Notes under the pieces: model-generated
The model's input: only the letters and a program-made list of their open reading frames with translations
Database searches by the model: none
What the model was told of the DNA's origin: nothing
NCBI GenBank assembly: GCA_022538095.1
Contig: JAKYXN010000004.1
Coordinates: 62,001 to 126,000, forward strand
Direction: 5' to 3'
Source of the DNA: Puniceicoccaceae bacterium K14
GTDB lineage: Bacteria; Verrucomicrobiota; Verrucomicrobiia; Opitutales; Opitutaceae
DNA length: 64,000 nt
Shown: positions 53,341 to 61,940 of the stretch, piece after piece
Position numbering within the stretch: position 1 is the first letter of the stretch
Layout of the letters: each line of letters begins with the position of its first letter
Position numbers and translations under genes: made by a program

Positions 53341-54453
53341 TCACCCTCCCAAATGCTTGCTGAAGAATTTCACGATAACATCGTAGGCATCTCTGGATTC
53401 CGGGATCTCGGCATTGTTTAGGAAAACATGCCCCATCCCCTCCCACACGTGAAGATCGGTCTCCACGCCCAATTTCACCAATTCAGCATGCATGTGCACA
53501 ATAGAGCTGAGATGAAAATCGCGTGTCGAGCCTACCAAAAGCGATGGCGGAAATCGGGACAATATACTCTCGGAATTCTGGGGAACCAAGAGCGGGTCTT
53601 CGAAATCCGGCGAGCTCGTATAATAGGGCTCAAAGACATCAAAGGGAGCAATGCCCTCGTATCCCAAAATTGCTGACACCATGTACATTGAATCGGATTT
53701 TGGCCGAGGCTCTGCCGCTGCCATACAAATCATCCCAACCGCGCCAGGCAAAGGTAGCCCCTCATTCAGTAACCATGCGACAGACTGGGCCGTTAGAGCT
53801 CCTCCTCCCGCAACACCATAGATGCCGATATTTTCGGGCTTATGCGTCTTCAGCAATGCCCTGTAAACAATCGCAACATCTTCGCTGGCTGCAGGAAATT
53901 GGTGATCAGGTCCCTGCCGGTAATCTACGCTAACAACTTTGATTCCTCCGAGCGAAGCGATGGGGATTGACTCTAGATGACTGGCCGTACGCGATCCGTA
54001 AAAGAAGGCACCTGAATGAAGATTAATCAAAACACGATCGCGATTCTCTTCCCTGATGCCATCCGCCGGAACGAAGACTTCTGTATACACCCCGTCGATC
54101 ATTTCCACCTCCATACTCACATCGTAGCGCTCTTGCATGTCGATATACTTCCGAGTCTGGTAAAACAATAATCGAGAGCATTGCCTCGCAGCATCAATCT
54201 GTTCCTTCGTTGGATTCTCGGGAAGCGAGCACTCAGACCACCGGGCGGATTCGATCTTCTCCGCCTCCCTTTGCCTCTTCAGCGCCGCACGTGTCTCGTC
54301 ACTTAAGAATACTGATTCAGGCAAGACGTACGCCGGAACGTGAACAAGCCCATCGTCTTCAGCCGTACCTTCTTGAGCGAACCCAACTAGGTTAAAACAT
54401 GCGAAAAAAGCAATCAACAGAAGGAGCCATATTTTATCTACACTGTACTTCAT
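53341..54453 (-). CDS. Secreted alpha/beta hydrolase homologue lacking the nucleophile Ser
   Basis: A 370-residue exported protein of the hormone-sensitive-lipase/esterase type. A signal peptide covers about 8-27. The oxyanion-hole region appears as LHSGAFFYGS in place of the usual HGGGF. The nucleophile elbow reads IYGVAGGGAL: the position normally held by Ser in GDSAGG is Ala215 (codon GCG). The acid and His regions (TRDFHLSS; GMGHVF) are partly present. It is probably inactive as a hydrolase, or uses different chemistry. A binding role is one alternative. The two neighbouring secreted genes hint at a carbohydrate or polymer use cluster. Confidence 0.75.
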   Translation of the reverse strand: MKYSVDKIWLLLLIAFFACFNLVGFAQEGTAEDDGLVHVPAYVLPESVFLSDETRAALKRQREAEKIESARWSECSLPENPTKEQIDAARQCSRLLFYQTRKYIDMQERYDVSMEVEMIDGVYTEVFVPADGIREENRDRVLINLHSGAFFYGSRTASHLESIPIASLGGIKVVSVDYRQGPDHQFPAASEDVAIVYRALLKTHKPENIGIYGVAGGGALTAQSVAWLLNEGLPLPGAVGMICMAAAEPRPKSDSMYMVSAILGYEGIAPFDVFEPYYTSSPDFEDPLLVPQNSESILSRFPPSLLVGSTRDFHLSSIVHMHAELVKLGVETDLHVWEGMGHVFLNNAEIPESRDAYDVIVKFFSKHLGG

Positions 54454-54488
54454 ATAATCGGGGTTAAAATGTATTCATATTTAGATAA

Positions 54489-55745
54489 CTAAGATTCGTC
54501 CGCATAGCTCACCTTCAACGGATTGCATAATCGTTCGCGGTAGTATTCAATTTGGCCTGCCAAATCATTCTCATCCACTTTGAAAACGATGTAGGCAGTG
54601 GTCTCTCGGTACCTACTTCCCTTGGGCACATACAGGCTTTTGCCATAAATCAGTTTTCGATCCCAATACCTGCCATCATTCTTCGTAGTGGTGATACTCG
54701 TGTATTTTCCTTGAGTAGGCGATTCCCCTCCGGCCCTATTTCGATTATCGTAGCTTACTCGAATTGAGCCAAACGCATAGGACTCATTTTTGTTATAGAA
54801 ATACAACCAAGGCGCATCATAGGCAATTGGTTCCTTCTCTAGAGCCTCTGAAGACGCATCATCATAAAGCGGCAAATCAACGACTTCCCCATCTGGTCTA
54901 GGGAACACAACATGCGTGAACAACCGATCCATGGTCATTTCATCATTCCTCAATAGCTCCAATTCCGAGTCCTCTCGAAACGCCATTTCACTTGAAAACA
55001 CAAAAAAAGGAAGTCCTGCGTAAAAACGATATTCACCTCTCAAGGCTATTTCCTCATACCCCGGAACCCATCCAGATTTGGACAAAGCGACACGCAAAGG
55101 CCCTTTCGAAATGGAAAGCGATTCAATGGAAGTCATATGAGCCATTGTTTTGTAATCATAATCTTCCCTTTTAAAATTCGGCGACCAATGAATTTTAAGC
55201 TTCGGGTCATTCCTCGCCAACCGTATATCTCCAAATTCCTTCAACACAAGATTCCCCAAATGCCCCGCCACTAAACGTTCATCATTAACCCCAACGTATC
55301 CAGAAAAGTCTGCCAAAATAGACTTATTCTCAACAACCAAGTCCAGCTCGCTCCCCGAGGTTTCCAAATCAGAGTTCGCCTCCAAGGCCTGACCCTTTTT
55401 CTTCAGCAAATACTCCTTGCTCTCCAGAGCCCCAATCGAAACTGGAAACACTAACTTCAGCCCCCCAGAATTTTTTTCATCCGTTTCGATTATTTGCGTC
55501 GGGATGCTCGTATTGTTTTCGCCGAAAACAGAGACGCTGCATCTACTTCCACAATCACGCCAGCTAAGTGGCAAATCGACTTCTAGGTATTCAAGGTCCC
55601 TGCTCAAACCTGCAGTTTCCTCAACCTTGATTTTGAGCGTCTCTAATTCCTCCGCGTAACCAGAGCTCAAGATCAAGAAACCTGCGAGAGAGACCATAAA
55701 GCGCTTCCAGATTTGGACGCGTTGATTTTTTGGAATATTGTCCAT
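54489..55745 (-). CDS. Secreted hypothetical protein, possibly polysaccharide-related
   Basis: About 418 residues from the ATG at 55745; a TTG at 55760 adds five. A signal peptide (about 12-31) is followed by a beta-rich mature protein with many aromatic residues, for example KIHWSPNFKREDYDYKT, RGEYRFYAGLPFFVFSSEM and APWLYFYNKNESYAFGSIR. Two close Cys (RDCGSRCS) may bridge. The strand-rich look and 'FFVFSSEM' segments recall accessory domains of rhamnogalacturonan lyase-like proteins, but I cannot confirm this. Same strand as the preceding esterase-like gene, 36 bases apart, so likely one operon. Confidence 0.55.
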   Translation of the reverse strand: MDNIPKNQRVQIWKRFMVSLAGFLILSSGYAEELETLKIKVEETAGLSRDLEYLEVDLPLSWRDCGSRCSVSVFGENNTSIPTQIIETDEKNSGGLKLVFPVSIGALESKEYLLKKKGQALEANSDLETSGSELDLVVENKSILADFSGYVGVNDERLVAGHLGNLVLKEFGDIRLARNDPKLKIHWSPNFKREDYDYKTMAHMTSIESLSISKGPLRVALSKSGWVPGYEEIALRGEYRFYAGLPFFVFSSEMAFREDSELELLRNDEMTMDRLFTHVVFPRPDGEVVDLPLYDDASSEALEKEPIAYDAPWLYFYNKNESYAFGSIRVSYDNRNRAGGESPTQGKYTSITTTKNDGRYWDRKLIYGKSLYVPKGSRYRETTAYIVFKVDENDLAGQIEYYRERLCNPLKVSYADES

Positions 55746-55951
55746 TCTAAATGTATTCAATTTCTAGTTTTCCAATCGAAAGCCCTACCGTCTTCATAAA
55801 GCGACCCTTCAACGCCGATGAATTTCTAGCCCCCTCCCCAGAAATTCGCCAAAGACCTAGTCTGCCCTAGGGAGCCATTGTTCCAAAGGACAGCCCAATA
55901 AAGCACGTTTACATAATACTCAAACCTATGACTCCCAAACGAGATGCTTTT

Positions 55952-56347
55952 TCATTCCCAGTTCGATATCTTCGTAAAAGTAAAAACGCCTTGGCTGGGA
56001 TCCTCAGGATCAAAAGGCTCAATCAGTGAGAAATAGTGTCCGCAGACGTCACTCTGCGGAACCTTCAACGCAGCGTTTTCCGAGTCTTCTTTGCTTTCCC
56101 AATAAATAAGATCCGCCCACTTGCCATTTTCATCCCTCAGCAACTCTCTTTTTATAAACCCCTCTTGCAGTGACAAAAAGCCCTCCTGGAGTTTCTCGGA
56201 TGCTTCTAACAAAGCTCCTTCACGGACATCTTCGAGAGTATGAAAAGGCACGAATTGAACAAACTCTTTGCTCTCTTCCGAATTTGCAATGCTCGCCGTT
56301 GATGAAAATAGCACGATCAGCCCAGTTAAAAATAAGTTTCTTATCAT
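55952..56347 (-). CDS. Exported ABM-like dimeric alpha-beta barrel protein (paralogue)
   Basis: A 131-residue protein with a signal peptide (about 4-22, SIANSEES). The mature part has the ABM-like fold pattern: EFVQFVPFHTLEDV, then LLEASEKLQEGFLSLQEGFI, KRELLRDENGKWADLIYWES, and CGHYFSLIEPFD. The last three match the cytosolic neighbour at 56389-56706 in order and spacing, so they are paralogues. The function is unknown; small ABM-type proteins are often oxygenases or stress proteins. Same strand as its sister and the MerR gene. Confidence 0.6.
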   Translation of the reverse strand: MIRNLFLTGLIVLFSSTASIANSEESKEFVQFVPFHTLEDVREGALLEASEKLQEGFLSLQEGFIKRELLRDENGKWADLIYWESKEDSENAALKVPQSDVCGHYFSLIEPFDPEDPSQGVFTFTKISNWE

Positions 56348-56388
56348 TTTTTCTATCCTAAAATTTGAATGTAATCGAAATTATTGAT

Positions 56389-56706
56389 TTAGTTGTACGT
56401 CTCTAAAGATGGATACACTTGTATTTGAGAGTCATCCATTTCCTCCATGTCCATCACTGCAAAAAAAGCATGACACACAGTAGAGACTTTCTCTTTCTCA
56501 ATCACCTCTTCCATCTCCTTAGCACTTCTAAATTGGACGATATCAAGGTATCTACCTTCTCCCGTACGCACTAGTTCACGTCGCATCACACCTTTTTCGT
56601 GCGCTGCAAATTCCTTTTGGAACACCTCGGATGCTGCAAGCAAGTCAGCTTCCGTCTTCCCTTTTGCCAACTTAATTGGCGCGAGCACTGTAATCGTTTC
56701 GTTCAT
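56389..56706 (-). CDS. Cytosolic ABM-like dimeric alpha-beta barrel protein (paralogue)
   Basis: 105 residues from the ATG at 56706; a longer reading to 56829 adds 41 residues without homology to the family and is less likely. It starts MNETITVLAPIKLAKGKTEA, then LLAASEVFQKEFAAHEKGVM, RRELVRTGEGRYLDIVQFRS and VCHAFFAVMDMEEM. The pattern is close to the exported neighbour but without a signal peptide. Probable small dimeric alpha-beta barrel. It lies between the MerR regulator and the exported paralogue. Confidence 0.6.
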   Translation of the reverse strand: MNETITVLAPIKLAKGKTEADLLAASEVFQKEFAAHEKGVMRRELVRTGEGRYLDIVQFRSAKEMEEVIEKEKVSTVCHAFFAVMDMEEMDDSQIQVYPSLETYN

Positions 56707-56900
56707 AATTGTCTTCTTTGCAATTTGGTTCGGCAAAACAATACCGGTAATCATGCCATTATGTGGCATATTTGATACCGCTCTCAAAACTTTCCAAGAC
56801 AAGCGCCAAACGAACGTATCGAATACCACTCAACACAAAATGCTCGCAACACGGCTCCCCCCAGCGTACTCGCCTGGCAAAGACAAAATTCTAAACCGAT

Positions 56901-57341
56901 TTACTTCGGCTGTTTTTCGATAAATTGTTTTCGCTTTCGGAATACCCCTTTGTTTCCAAGCTTAAGAAGGCGCTTGAATTTAGGGCACTCTAAATGACTC
57001 CGAGCCTTGCAAACAGACGCGTGACGGAGGCCGTCGCGAACAGCCGAGAGTTGCTGAATCTTCTGATCCAACTCATCTGCTTTCTCCGAAAGCAATTTTC
57101 TATCAATATTCGAGCCTGAGGGACTGAGCATACCTGCGATTTCATCAAGCGAGAAACGCGCGATCTGTCCCAAGGAAATCAATGCCAGTCGCTCAACGAC
57201 ATTGGCGTCGAAAAGCCGGCGCAAACCATTGCGGCCCACCGATTGGATTAGTCCTTTTTCCTCGTAATAGCGCAAAGTCGAGACCGGAAGATTCGACATT
57301 TTCGAGACTTTCCCAATATCCATAATTTCGTGTGGCTTCAT
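56901..57341 (-). CDS. MerR-family transcriptional regulator
   Basis: A 146-residue regulator. The N-terminal winged helix reads DIGKVSKMSNLPVSTLRYYE and KGLIQSVGRNGLRRLFDANV, followed by a helical region and a dimerisation coiled coil (KLLSEKADELDQKIQQLSAV). Near the C-terminus are CKARSHLEC and more basic residues; the two Cys seven apart may sense a metal or redox signal, as in related MerR proteins. It starts at 57341 (ATG) and is divergent from the methyltransferase gene, with a MerR/SoxR-like promoter at 57349-57379 in between. Confidence 0.92.
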   Translation of the reverse strand: MKPHEIMDIGKVSKMSNLPVSTLRYYEEKGLIQSVGRNGLRRLFDANVVERLALISLGQIARFSLDEIAGMLSPSGSNIDRKLLSEKADELDQKIQQLSAVRDGLRHASVCKARSHLECPKFKRLLKLGNKGVFRKRKQFIEKQPK

Positions 57342-57348
57342 TTTCTTC

Positions 57349-57379
57349 TTTACCTCAAGTTAACTTGAACTCGTATCAT
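57349..57379 (+). promoter_or_regulatory. MerR/SoxR-type promoter with 19-bp spacer and palindromic operator
   Basis: On the plus strand TTTACC (57349-57354) and TATCAT (57374-57379) are separated by exactly 19 bases, the hallmark of MerR-class promoters. The spacer contains CAAGTTAACTTG (57356-57367), a perfect palindrome, within CCTCAAGTTAACTTGAA, almost the known SoxR box. The site lies between merR and the TPMT gene, so the regulator should bind here and activate the methyltransferase while repressing itself. Confidence 0.8.
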
Positions 57380-57428
57380 CCAATCTACAACCACTCTACT
57401 TGGATTTTGAAGAACACAAGGATTTATT

Positions 57429-58058
57429 ATGGATACGCGTTTTTGGCAGGATAAATGGGAAAGAAATGAAATAGCTTTTCACGAAAAAGAAGGCTCCTTA
57501 TTATTGCTTAGGCATTTTGGAAAACTGAACCTTCAGCAGCAAAGCCGCATCTTTTTGCCTTTATGTGGTAAAACGAAAGATATCGCATGGCTACTTTCCA
57601 AAGGGCATAAAGTCGTTGGCGTCGAGCTAAGCGAGCTCGCAATCTCCCAGTTATTCCAAGATTTGAAAATCGAAGCCACGATAAGCAAACACGACAAACT
57701 GACGCATTACAGTGCAAAGCATATCGATATATTCGTCGGCGACATTTTTGATCTATCCGAAGAAATTCTTGGCCCCGTTGACGCTATCTTCGATAGAGGA
57801 GCCCTCGTCGCCCTGCCAAGTGAAACGCGTGTACGTTACACTCGACTTCTGAATGAACTTACAAAGGTCGCTCCACAATTACTGATAACCCTAGAGTACG
57901 AAGAAGGCCTAATCCAAGGCCCTCCCTTTTCGATAGGTCAAAAGGAAATCGAACAGCACTACGACTGGACACACGATATCATGCTTGTAGAGCGTGCAAC
58001 AATCAACAATCTACGCGGACAAGTCGAAGCGACCGAGACTGCGTGGCTACTTCGCTAA
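57429..58058 (+). CDS. Thiopurine S-methyltransferase (TPMT) family methyltransferase
   Basis: A 209-residue SAM-dependent methyltransferase. Features are FWQDKWERNEIAFHEKEGS at the start, the SAM-binding IFLPLCGKTKDIAWLLSKGH with KVVGVELSELAI, VGDIFDLSEEILGPVDAIFD, and RVRYTRLLNELTKVAPQLLI. TPMT-type enzymes methylate thiol compounds or oxyanions such as tellurite/selenite. It stands opposite a MerR regulator with a 19-bp-spacer promoter, so it is probably induced by a thiol-reactive or redox agent. ATG at 57429. Confidence 0.92.
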   Translation: MDTRFWQDKWERNEIAFHEKEGSLLLLRHFGKLNLQQQSRIFLPLCGKTKDIAWLLSKGHKVVGVELSELAISQLFQDLKIEATISKHDKLTHYSAKHIDIFVGDIFDLSEEILGPVDAIFDRGALVALPSETRVRYTRLLNELTKVAPQLLITLEYEEGLIQGPPFSIGQKEIEQHYDWTHDIMLVERATINNLRGQVEATETAWLLR

Positions 58059-58086
58059 ACGAACAAAATCGATGAATAAAATATCC

Positions 58087-58106
58087 AAAAACACCCAGCT
58101 GTTTTT
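58087..58106. repeat. Inverted repeat before WYL regulator gene
   Basis: AAAAACA and TGTTTTT flank a 6-base centre (58087-58093 and 58100-58106), three bases before the regulator's ATG. It could be an autoregulatory site or a weak terminator for the methyltransferase gene. Short and AT-rich, so only tentative. Confidence 0.3.
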
Positions 58107-58109
58107 CCA

Positions 58110-58841
58110 ATGAAGCGCACCTCAACCGTAGGCAGACTTCAACGACTAGATTTTCTAAAAGCTCGTCTCAATTCGGGTGATCCAACGACCATTAACGATT
58201 TGGCTAATGAACTCGACGTGAGCGTCAGAACCATTAACCGCGACATCAATGTGCTTAGAGATCAAGGAGAGCCAATTGAAACAGAGAGAGGAAAAGGAGG
58301 AGGCATACGCCTACCAGTCTGTTGGGGGGTCGGGAGAGCAAGCTTCAGCTACGCAGAAGCCGTAGACTTACTCATAACTCTGGCAATTGCCGAACAAATG
58401 AGGTCGAGCTTGTTTATGGCAAACTTGAAGGGGATCAGAAACAAATTACTGAGCTCTCTTTCACCTATACTGAAAAACAAGGTAAAGAATCTAAAACAAC
58501 GAATTCTTATAACCCAATCCGCTTCAATTTACGTCCTATCAGAATTCCCCGGTCTTCAAAAAAAGATTGTAGAACCATTGCACCAAGCATTTTTAATGCA
58601 GTCCCGTATCAGCATTAGATATGGCGCAAAAAATGAAAACGTCACAACAAGAACAATACAGCCACACTATTTTCTTTTGTCGTATCCAGTGTGGTATATT
58701 CTCGCTTGGGATGAACTCAGAAATGACATACGCACCTTTCGTTGCGATAGAATCATAAAGGTAACGAAAAAGGAAAATGAGTTTAAACTCCTTCCTATTT
58801 CTCGTTTTCAAAGGGCCTTATCAGACCTCGATACTATCTAG
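58110..58841 (+). CDS. WYL-domain transcriptional regulator (YafY type)
   Basis: A 243-residue regulator. The N-terminal helix-turn-helix (HTH_11) covers about 10-55 with TIDLANELDVSVRTINRD-like NDLANELDVSVRTINRDINV. A wing GKGGGIRLPV follows. The C-terminal WYL domain has PVWYILAWDELRNDIRTFRC and DRIIKVTK. WYL domains bind nucleotide-like or nucleic-acid ligands and are common in defence or stress regulation. It follows the TPMT gene by 51 bases and may share its transcript, or control itself through the inverted repeat before its start. Confidence 0.86.
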   Translation: MKRTSTVGRLQRLDFLKARLNSGDPTTINDLANELDVSVRTINRDINVLRDQGEPIETERGKGGGIRLPVCWGVGRASFSYAEAVDLLITLAIAEQMRSSLFMANLKGIRNKLLSSLSPILKNKVKNLKQRILITQSASIYVLSEFPGLQKKIVEPLHQAFLMQSRISIRYGAKNENVTTRTIQPHYFLLSYPVWYILAWDELRNDIRTFRCDRIIKVTKKENEFKLLPISRFQRALSDLDTI

Positions 58842-59010
58842 TTTCCACGTTGATGATGACCTTCGCTTTACGTGTCATTTGAAATGCTTTGATGTAACAC
58901 TACTCATCCTTAAGTCGCATGTTTCGCATCTACAACTGGCAGTAAAGATACTATTCTCAAAGCTGCTGTTGGATACACTGCTCAAATGAATTTATAATCT
59001 CGAACTCCCC

Positions 59011-60807
59011 TTAGTATACACGCTGGGCGTAGTTATAATACACAGCACCTTCCATCTCGCCAGCGGAATTATAAAACCACGTTTGGATAAAGGCAGGGCC
59101 GGCAGGTAAATCGTTTACGGTAAATGCAATTCCGTCTGCTTCAGGGTTCGCTTTCATTGTTCCATCAAAGTAGACATCCTCTCCGTCCCAAATTTTCATG
59201 CGAGCGCTTGCTATTTCCAACGCCTTCCCAGCCCCAGTGGACGTCAAAGTGGTCTCGTCTTCGATCTCCTTTGGCCAACGACGGAGGTCGAATTGATAAC
59301 TCCCAGAATCATCAAATTCAATCGCAATAAAGCTGCTCCCACTATCTCCTTTAATCACATTGGACTGGCTCCATATCAAGGTTCCATGGAAATCGTGGGC
59401 ATGCAGGATGGTTTCCGGCTCTTCTTCACTCCCAACGATTATCCGTGTGTATTCATGAGCACGTTCCTCGACTAGTTGCCACCACAATTCGTACTCAGCC
59501 TTTAGCTCTCTAATAATCGACTGATTCGCAGGATCTCCGGCGAGGTCATCCTGCTGTCTTTCATCGACCAATACATCGTAAAGTTCCCAATCGTGTTCGC
59601 TACTCTCGCGAAGCAAGCGCCATTTTTTAACAACAATATCCTCTTCCCAAATATCTTTTTTAACCGACAATTTCTTGTACTTCTGCGGATGTTCCGTCCA
59701 CATGTCGTTTATTGTGACCGTGCGACTTTTGTACTCCTCAGGATCATTTGCAGGATCCTCATCCAAGAAAGTCTTAAAGCTTCGTCCGCGAATTTTGAGC
59801 TTATCAGGACGGTTCGCCACATCTTCCAAGCCCAGGACATCCATAAACGTTGGTAGCCAATCGATATGAGCCATCAACGGCACCACATCGCGGCCCTTGC
59901 CTTCTCCACCTAAGTTTCCACCTACCCAGCGAACAAAGCATGGAACACGCGTTCCTCCATCATAGTTCGACCCCTTACCGCCTCGCAGGTGCGTTCCACC
60001 GCCATTGTCGGTCGTGAAGATAAGGATGGTGTTGTCCGCAATTCCTCGATCATCGAGAAAATCCATCAGGCGCCCCATATTCTTATCGATGTTTTCAATC
60101 GTACCCGTTTTGGCGCTGACACCCTCGCGTGCGTCTGGAGGCATCACATGAGGAGCGTGAGCTGTCGCCAAAGGGATGTAAGCAAAAAATGGTTTATTCT
60201 TTTGGATGTTCTCATCCATAAACTCCATCGCCCGATTCATAAAAAAGTTCGTAGTAAAAGCTCCTTCAATGCCGTCATCTTCGTCAGTCATCTTAACCAA
60301 CGTATCATTCACCCACATACTGGCATCCGTATTAGAATTCCCCCAGTAGTCCGGCTGTTGTCCTGTGCCGCCGCCCTTTGTCCAAGCCACATACTCGAAG
60401 CCACGATCCTTAGGACGGAAAGGATAGTTATCGCCCAAATGCCATTTAAAGAAAAGACCGGTAGCATAGCCATTCATTTTAAAAATATCAGCCATAGTAA
60501 TCTCATCAGCTCGCATCATGTTTCGCCCACTGATAGTATGCCAAACGCCTACAACGTCAGCGGGCCGGCCCGTCAACAACGCGCCACGAGTAGGCGAACA
60601 ACTCGGAGAAACATGAAAATCGGTCAAGCGAACACTCTCCGCTCCCAATTTATCGATGTTCGGAGTTCTAGGGCCGTTTTCATTGAAATACGAAAACGCC
60701 TTGTGACTGATATCATCAGGCATCACAAACACTACGTTCGGCCTACTTTGAGAATAAGCCGTTCCTATCAACCAAAAAAACAATACAAATATCAAAAACC
60801 GTTTCAT
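59011..60807 (-). CDS. Secreted sulfatase with C-terminal beta domain (Cys-type)
   Basis: A 598-residue exported sulfatase. A signal peptide covers about 3-19. Metal-binding VVFVMPDDISHKAFSY (Asp31, Asp32) and the formylglycine site CSPTRGALLTGR (Cys70) are present, plus FFKWHLGDNYPFRPKDRGFE and ILIFTTDNGGGTHLRGGKG. Beyond about 480 an extra strand-rich domain follows (FDDSGSYQFDLRRWPKE), unusual for the smallest sulfatases. Likely acts on sulfated polysaccharides. Upstream, 61136-61888 carries an esterase on the same strand but 328 bases away, so they may be separate units. Confidence 0.93.
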   Translation of the reverse strand: MKRFLIFVLFFWLIGTAYSQSRPNVVFVMPDDISHKAFSYFNENGPRTPNIDKLGAESVRLTDFHVSPSCSPTRGALLTGRPADVVGVWHTISGRNMMRADEITMADIFKMNGYATGLFFKWHLGDNYPFRPKDRGFEYVAWTKGGGTGQQPDYWGNSNTDASMWVNDTLVKMTDEDDGIEGAFTTNFFMNRAMEFMDENIQKNKPFFAYIPLATAHAPHVMPPDAREGVSAKTGTIENIDKNMGRLMDFLDDRGIADNTILIFTTDNGGGTHLRGGKGSNYDGGTRVPCFVRWVGGNLGGEGKGRDVVPLMAHIDWLPTFMDVLGLEDVANRPDKLKIRGRSFKTFLDEDPANDPEEYKSRTVTINDMWTEHPQKYKKLSVKKDIWEEDIVVKKWRLLRESSEHDWELYDVLVDERQQDDLAGDPANQSIIRELKAEYELWWQLVEERAHEYTRIIVGSEEEPETILHAHDFHGTLIWSQSNVIKGDSGSSFIAIEFDDSGSYQFDLRRWPKEIEDETTLTSTGAGKALEIASARMKIWDGEDVYFDGTMKANPEADGIAFTVNDLPAGPAFIQTWFYNSAGEMEGAVYYNYAQRVY

Positions 60808-61135
60808 GCTCTTTTATCCTTAGACTGGGTGCAAACTTCGAAAATACCCCATTTCCATTTTTGACTAACCACACGAGTTTCAAGGCAAAATATGAATCGG
60901 GACAGTGTACCAATACACAGGCCCTCAATTCCGAGTAAACAGCGAATTCACTGAAAACTAATTAACCTGTTACGTAAGAGGTAAACCAATTGCAAAATTC
61001 GTATCCAAATACTTGTTATAATTACGGAATCCAAGACCAATTTAATTCCGCCAATTAGAATTGGGAACGAACATTTTATTTCAGTATTTGTTGGTGACCA
61101 CACCTTTGTTTATTTCCCAGATAGATCCTCCCTTC
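60808..61135. other. Intergenic between esterase and sulfatase
   Basis: About 328 bases. No gene. CCAATTAGAATTGG at 61051-61064 is a perfect 6-bp inverted repeat with a 2-base centre, perhaps an operator. The promoter of the sulfatase should be here. Confidence 0.45.
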
Positions 61136-61888
61136 CTAATGTAGGCCGCTGTTTGAATTGTTGCTCGGAGACTCTATGGGTAAAGCCCATTTTAGGGCAG
61201 ACGGTAATGTCGAAGCCCAACCTTCACTTGAATGCCCACCAGAAAACATTGCGAATTGAACTGCGCACCCCTTCTCAGTAAGCACATCTCGAAAACGCTC
61301 CACACCCTCAATCTGCGACACCTCCTGCAGTACGTCTTCCTTGTGTAGCACATTTACATCGGTTTCCTCATCTCCAACATCGAGATAGAAAGAAACATTT
61401 AAACCTCCCTCAAATTTCTCATATTCTTTGGTCAACCAACTGCCGTTCGACCAATAGGAGCCTGACTGCGATATCACTTTGTTAAAAAGTCCATTGCCCT
61501 TGAGCGCGACAAACGATGCCGCCAGTCCCGTATAGCTGAGACCAACAAGGACTCTGTCTCGAGCCTCCCTTAACACAGGCAATCGTGCAAGAATCCAAGG
61601 ATAAAGCTCTTCAATCACAAACGTTGCAAATGGTGAATGACAGGGGCATTCTTTCCATCGAGCGTCAGCATTGCAATAAGACACATAGACGACAACGGCC
61701 TGCCCGATGGCCTCCTGTTCATATAGCTCCTCAATGATCGTTGGCGCGGCTACACGGTCCCGATAAATTTCAGCATCGAGAATCACAAGAAGCTGTGTAA
61801 CTGATTCAAGTCTCGGAGGAATCCGCATCCATATATTTCTTTCATTTCCCAACGCAGTACTGGAAAAAATATGTCGTTCTTCATTCAT
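61136..61888 (-). CDS. Esterase (enterochelin esterase/EstD-like alpha/beta hydrolase)
   Basis: A 250-residue cytosolic hydrolase without a signal peptide. The nucleophile elbow is VGLSYTGLAAS with Ser; upstream ATFVIEELYPWILARLP and the C-terminal GGHSSEGW with the catalytic His fit the esterase D/Fes-like group. It could hydrolyse siderophore esters or acyl groups on sugars. It lies upstream of the second sulfatase. A siderophore role is only suggested by the TonB system 10 kb away. Confidence 0.75.
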   Translation of the reverse strand: MNEERHIFSSTALGNERNIWMRIPPRLESVTQLLVILDAEIYRDRVAAPTIIEELYEQEAIGQAVVVYVSYCNADARWKECPCHSPFATFVIEELYPWILARLPVLREARDRVLVGLSYTGLAASFVALKGNGLFNKVISQSGSYWSNGSWLTKEYEKFEGGLNVSFYLDVGDEETDVNVLHKEDVLQEVSQIEGVERFRDVLTEKGCAVQFAMFSGGHSSEGWASTLPSALKWALPIESPSNNSNSGLH

Positions 61889-61940
61889 CGATACTAAACC
61901 CTAATTCAAGCTAATGTGCACTGCTTCCCGTCACTGATAC

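Noticed and set aside
59989-60864. A 291-residue plus-strand ORF
   Set aside because: Antisense to the sulfatase, whose active-site motifs are intact. Arg/His-rich low-information translation is typical of a shadow.
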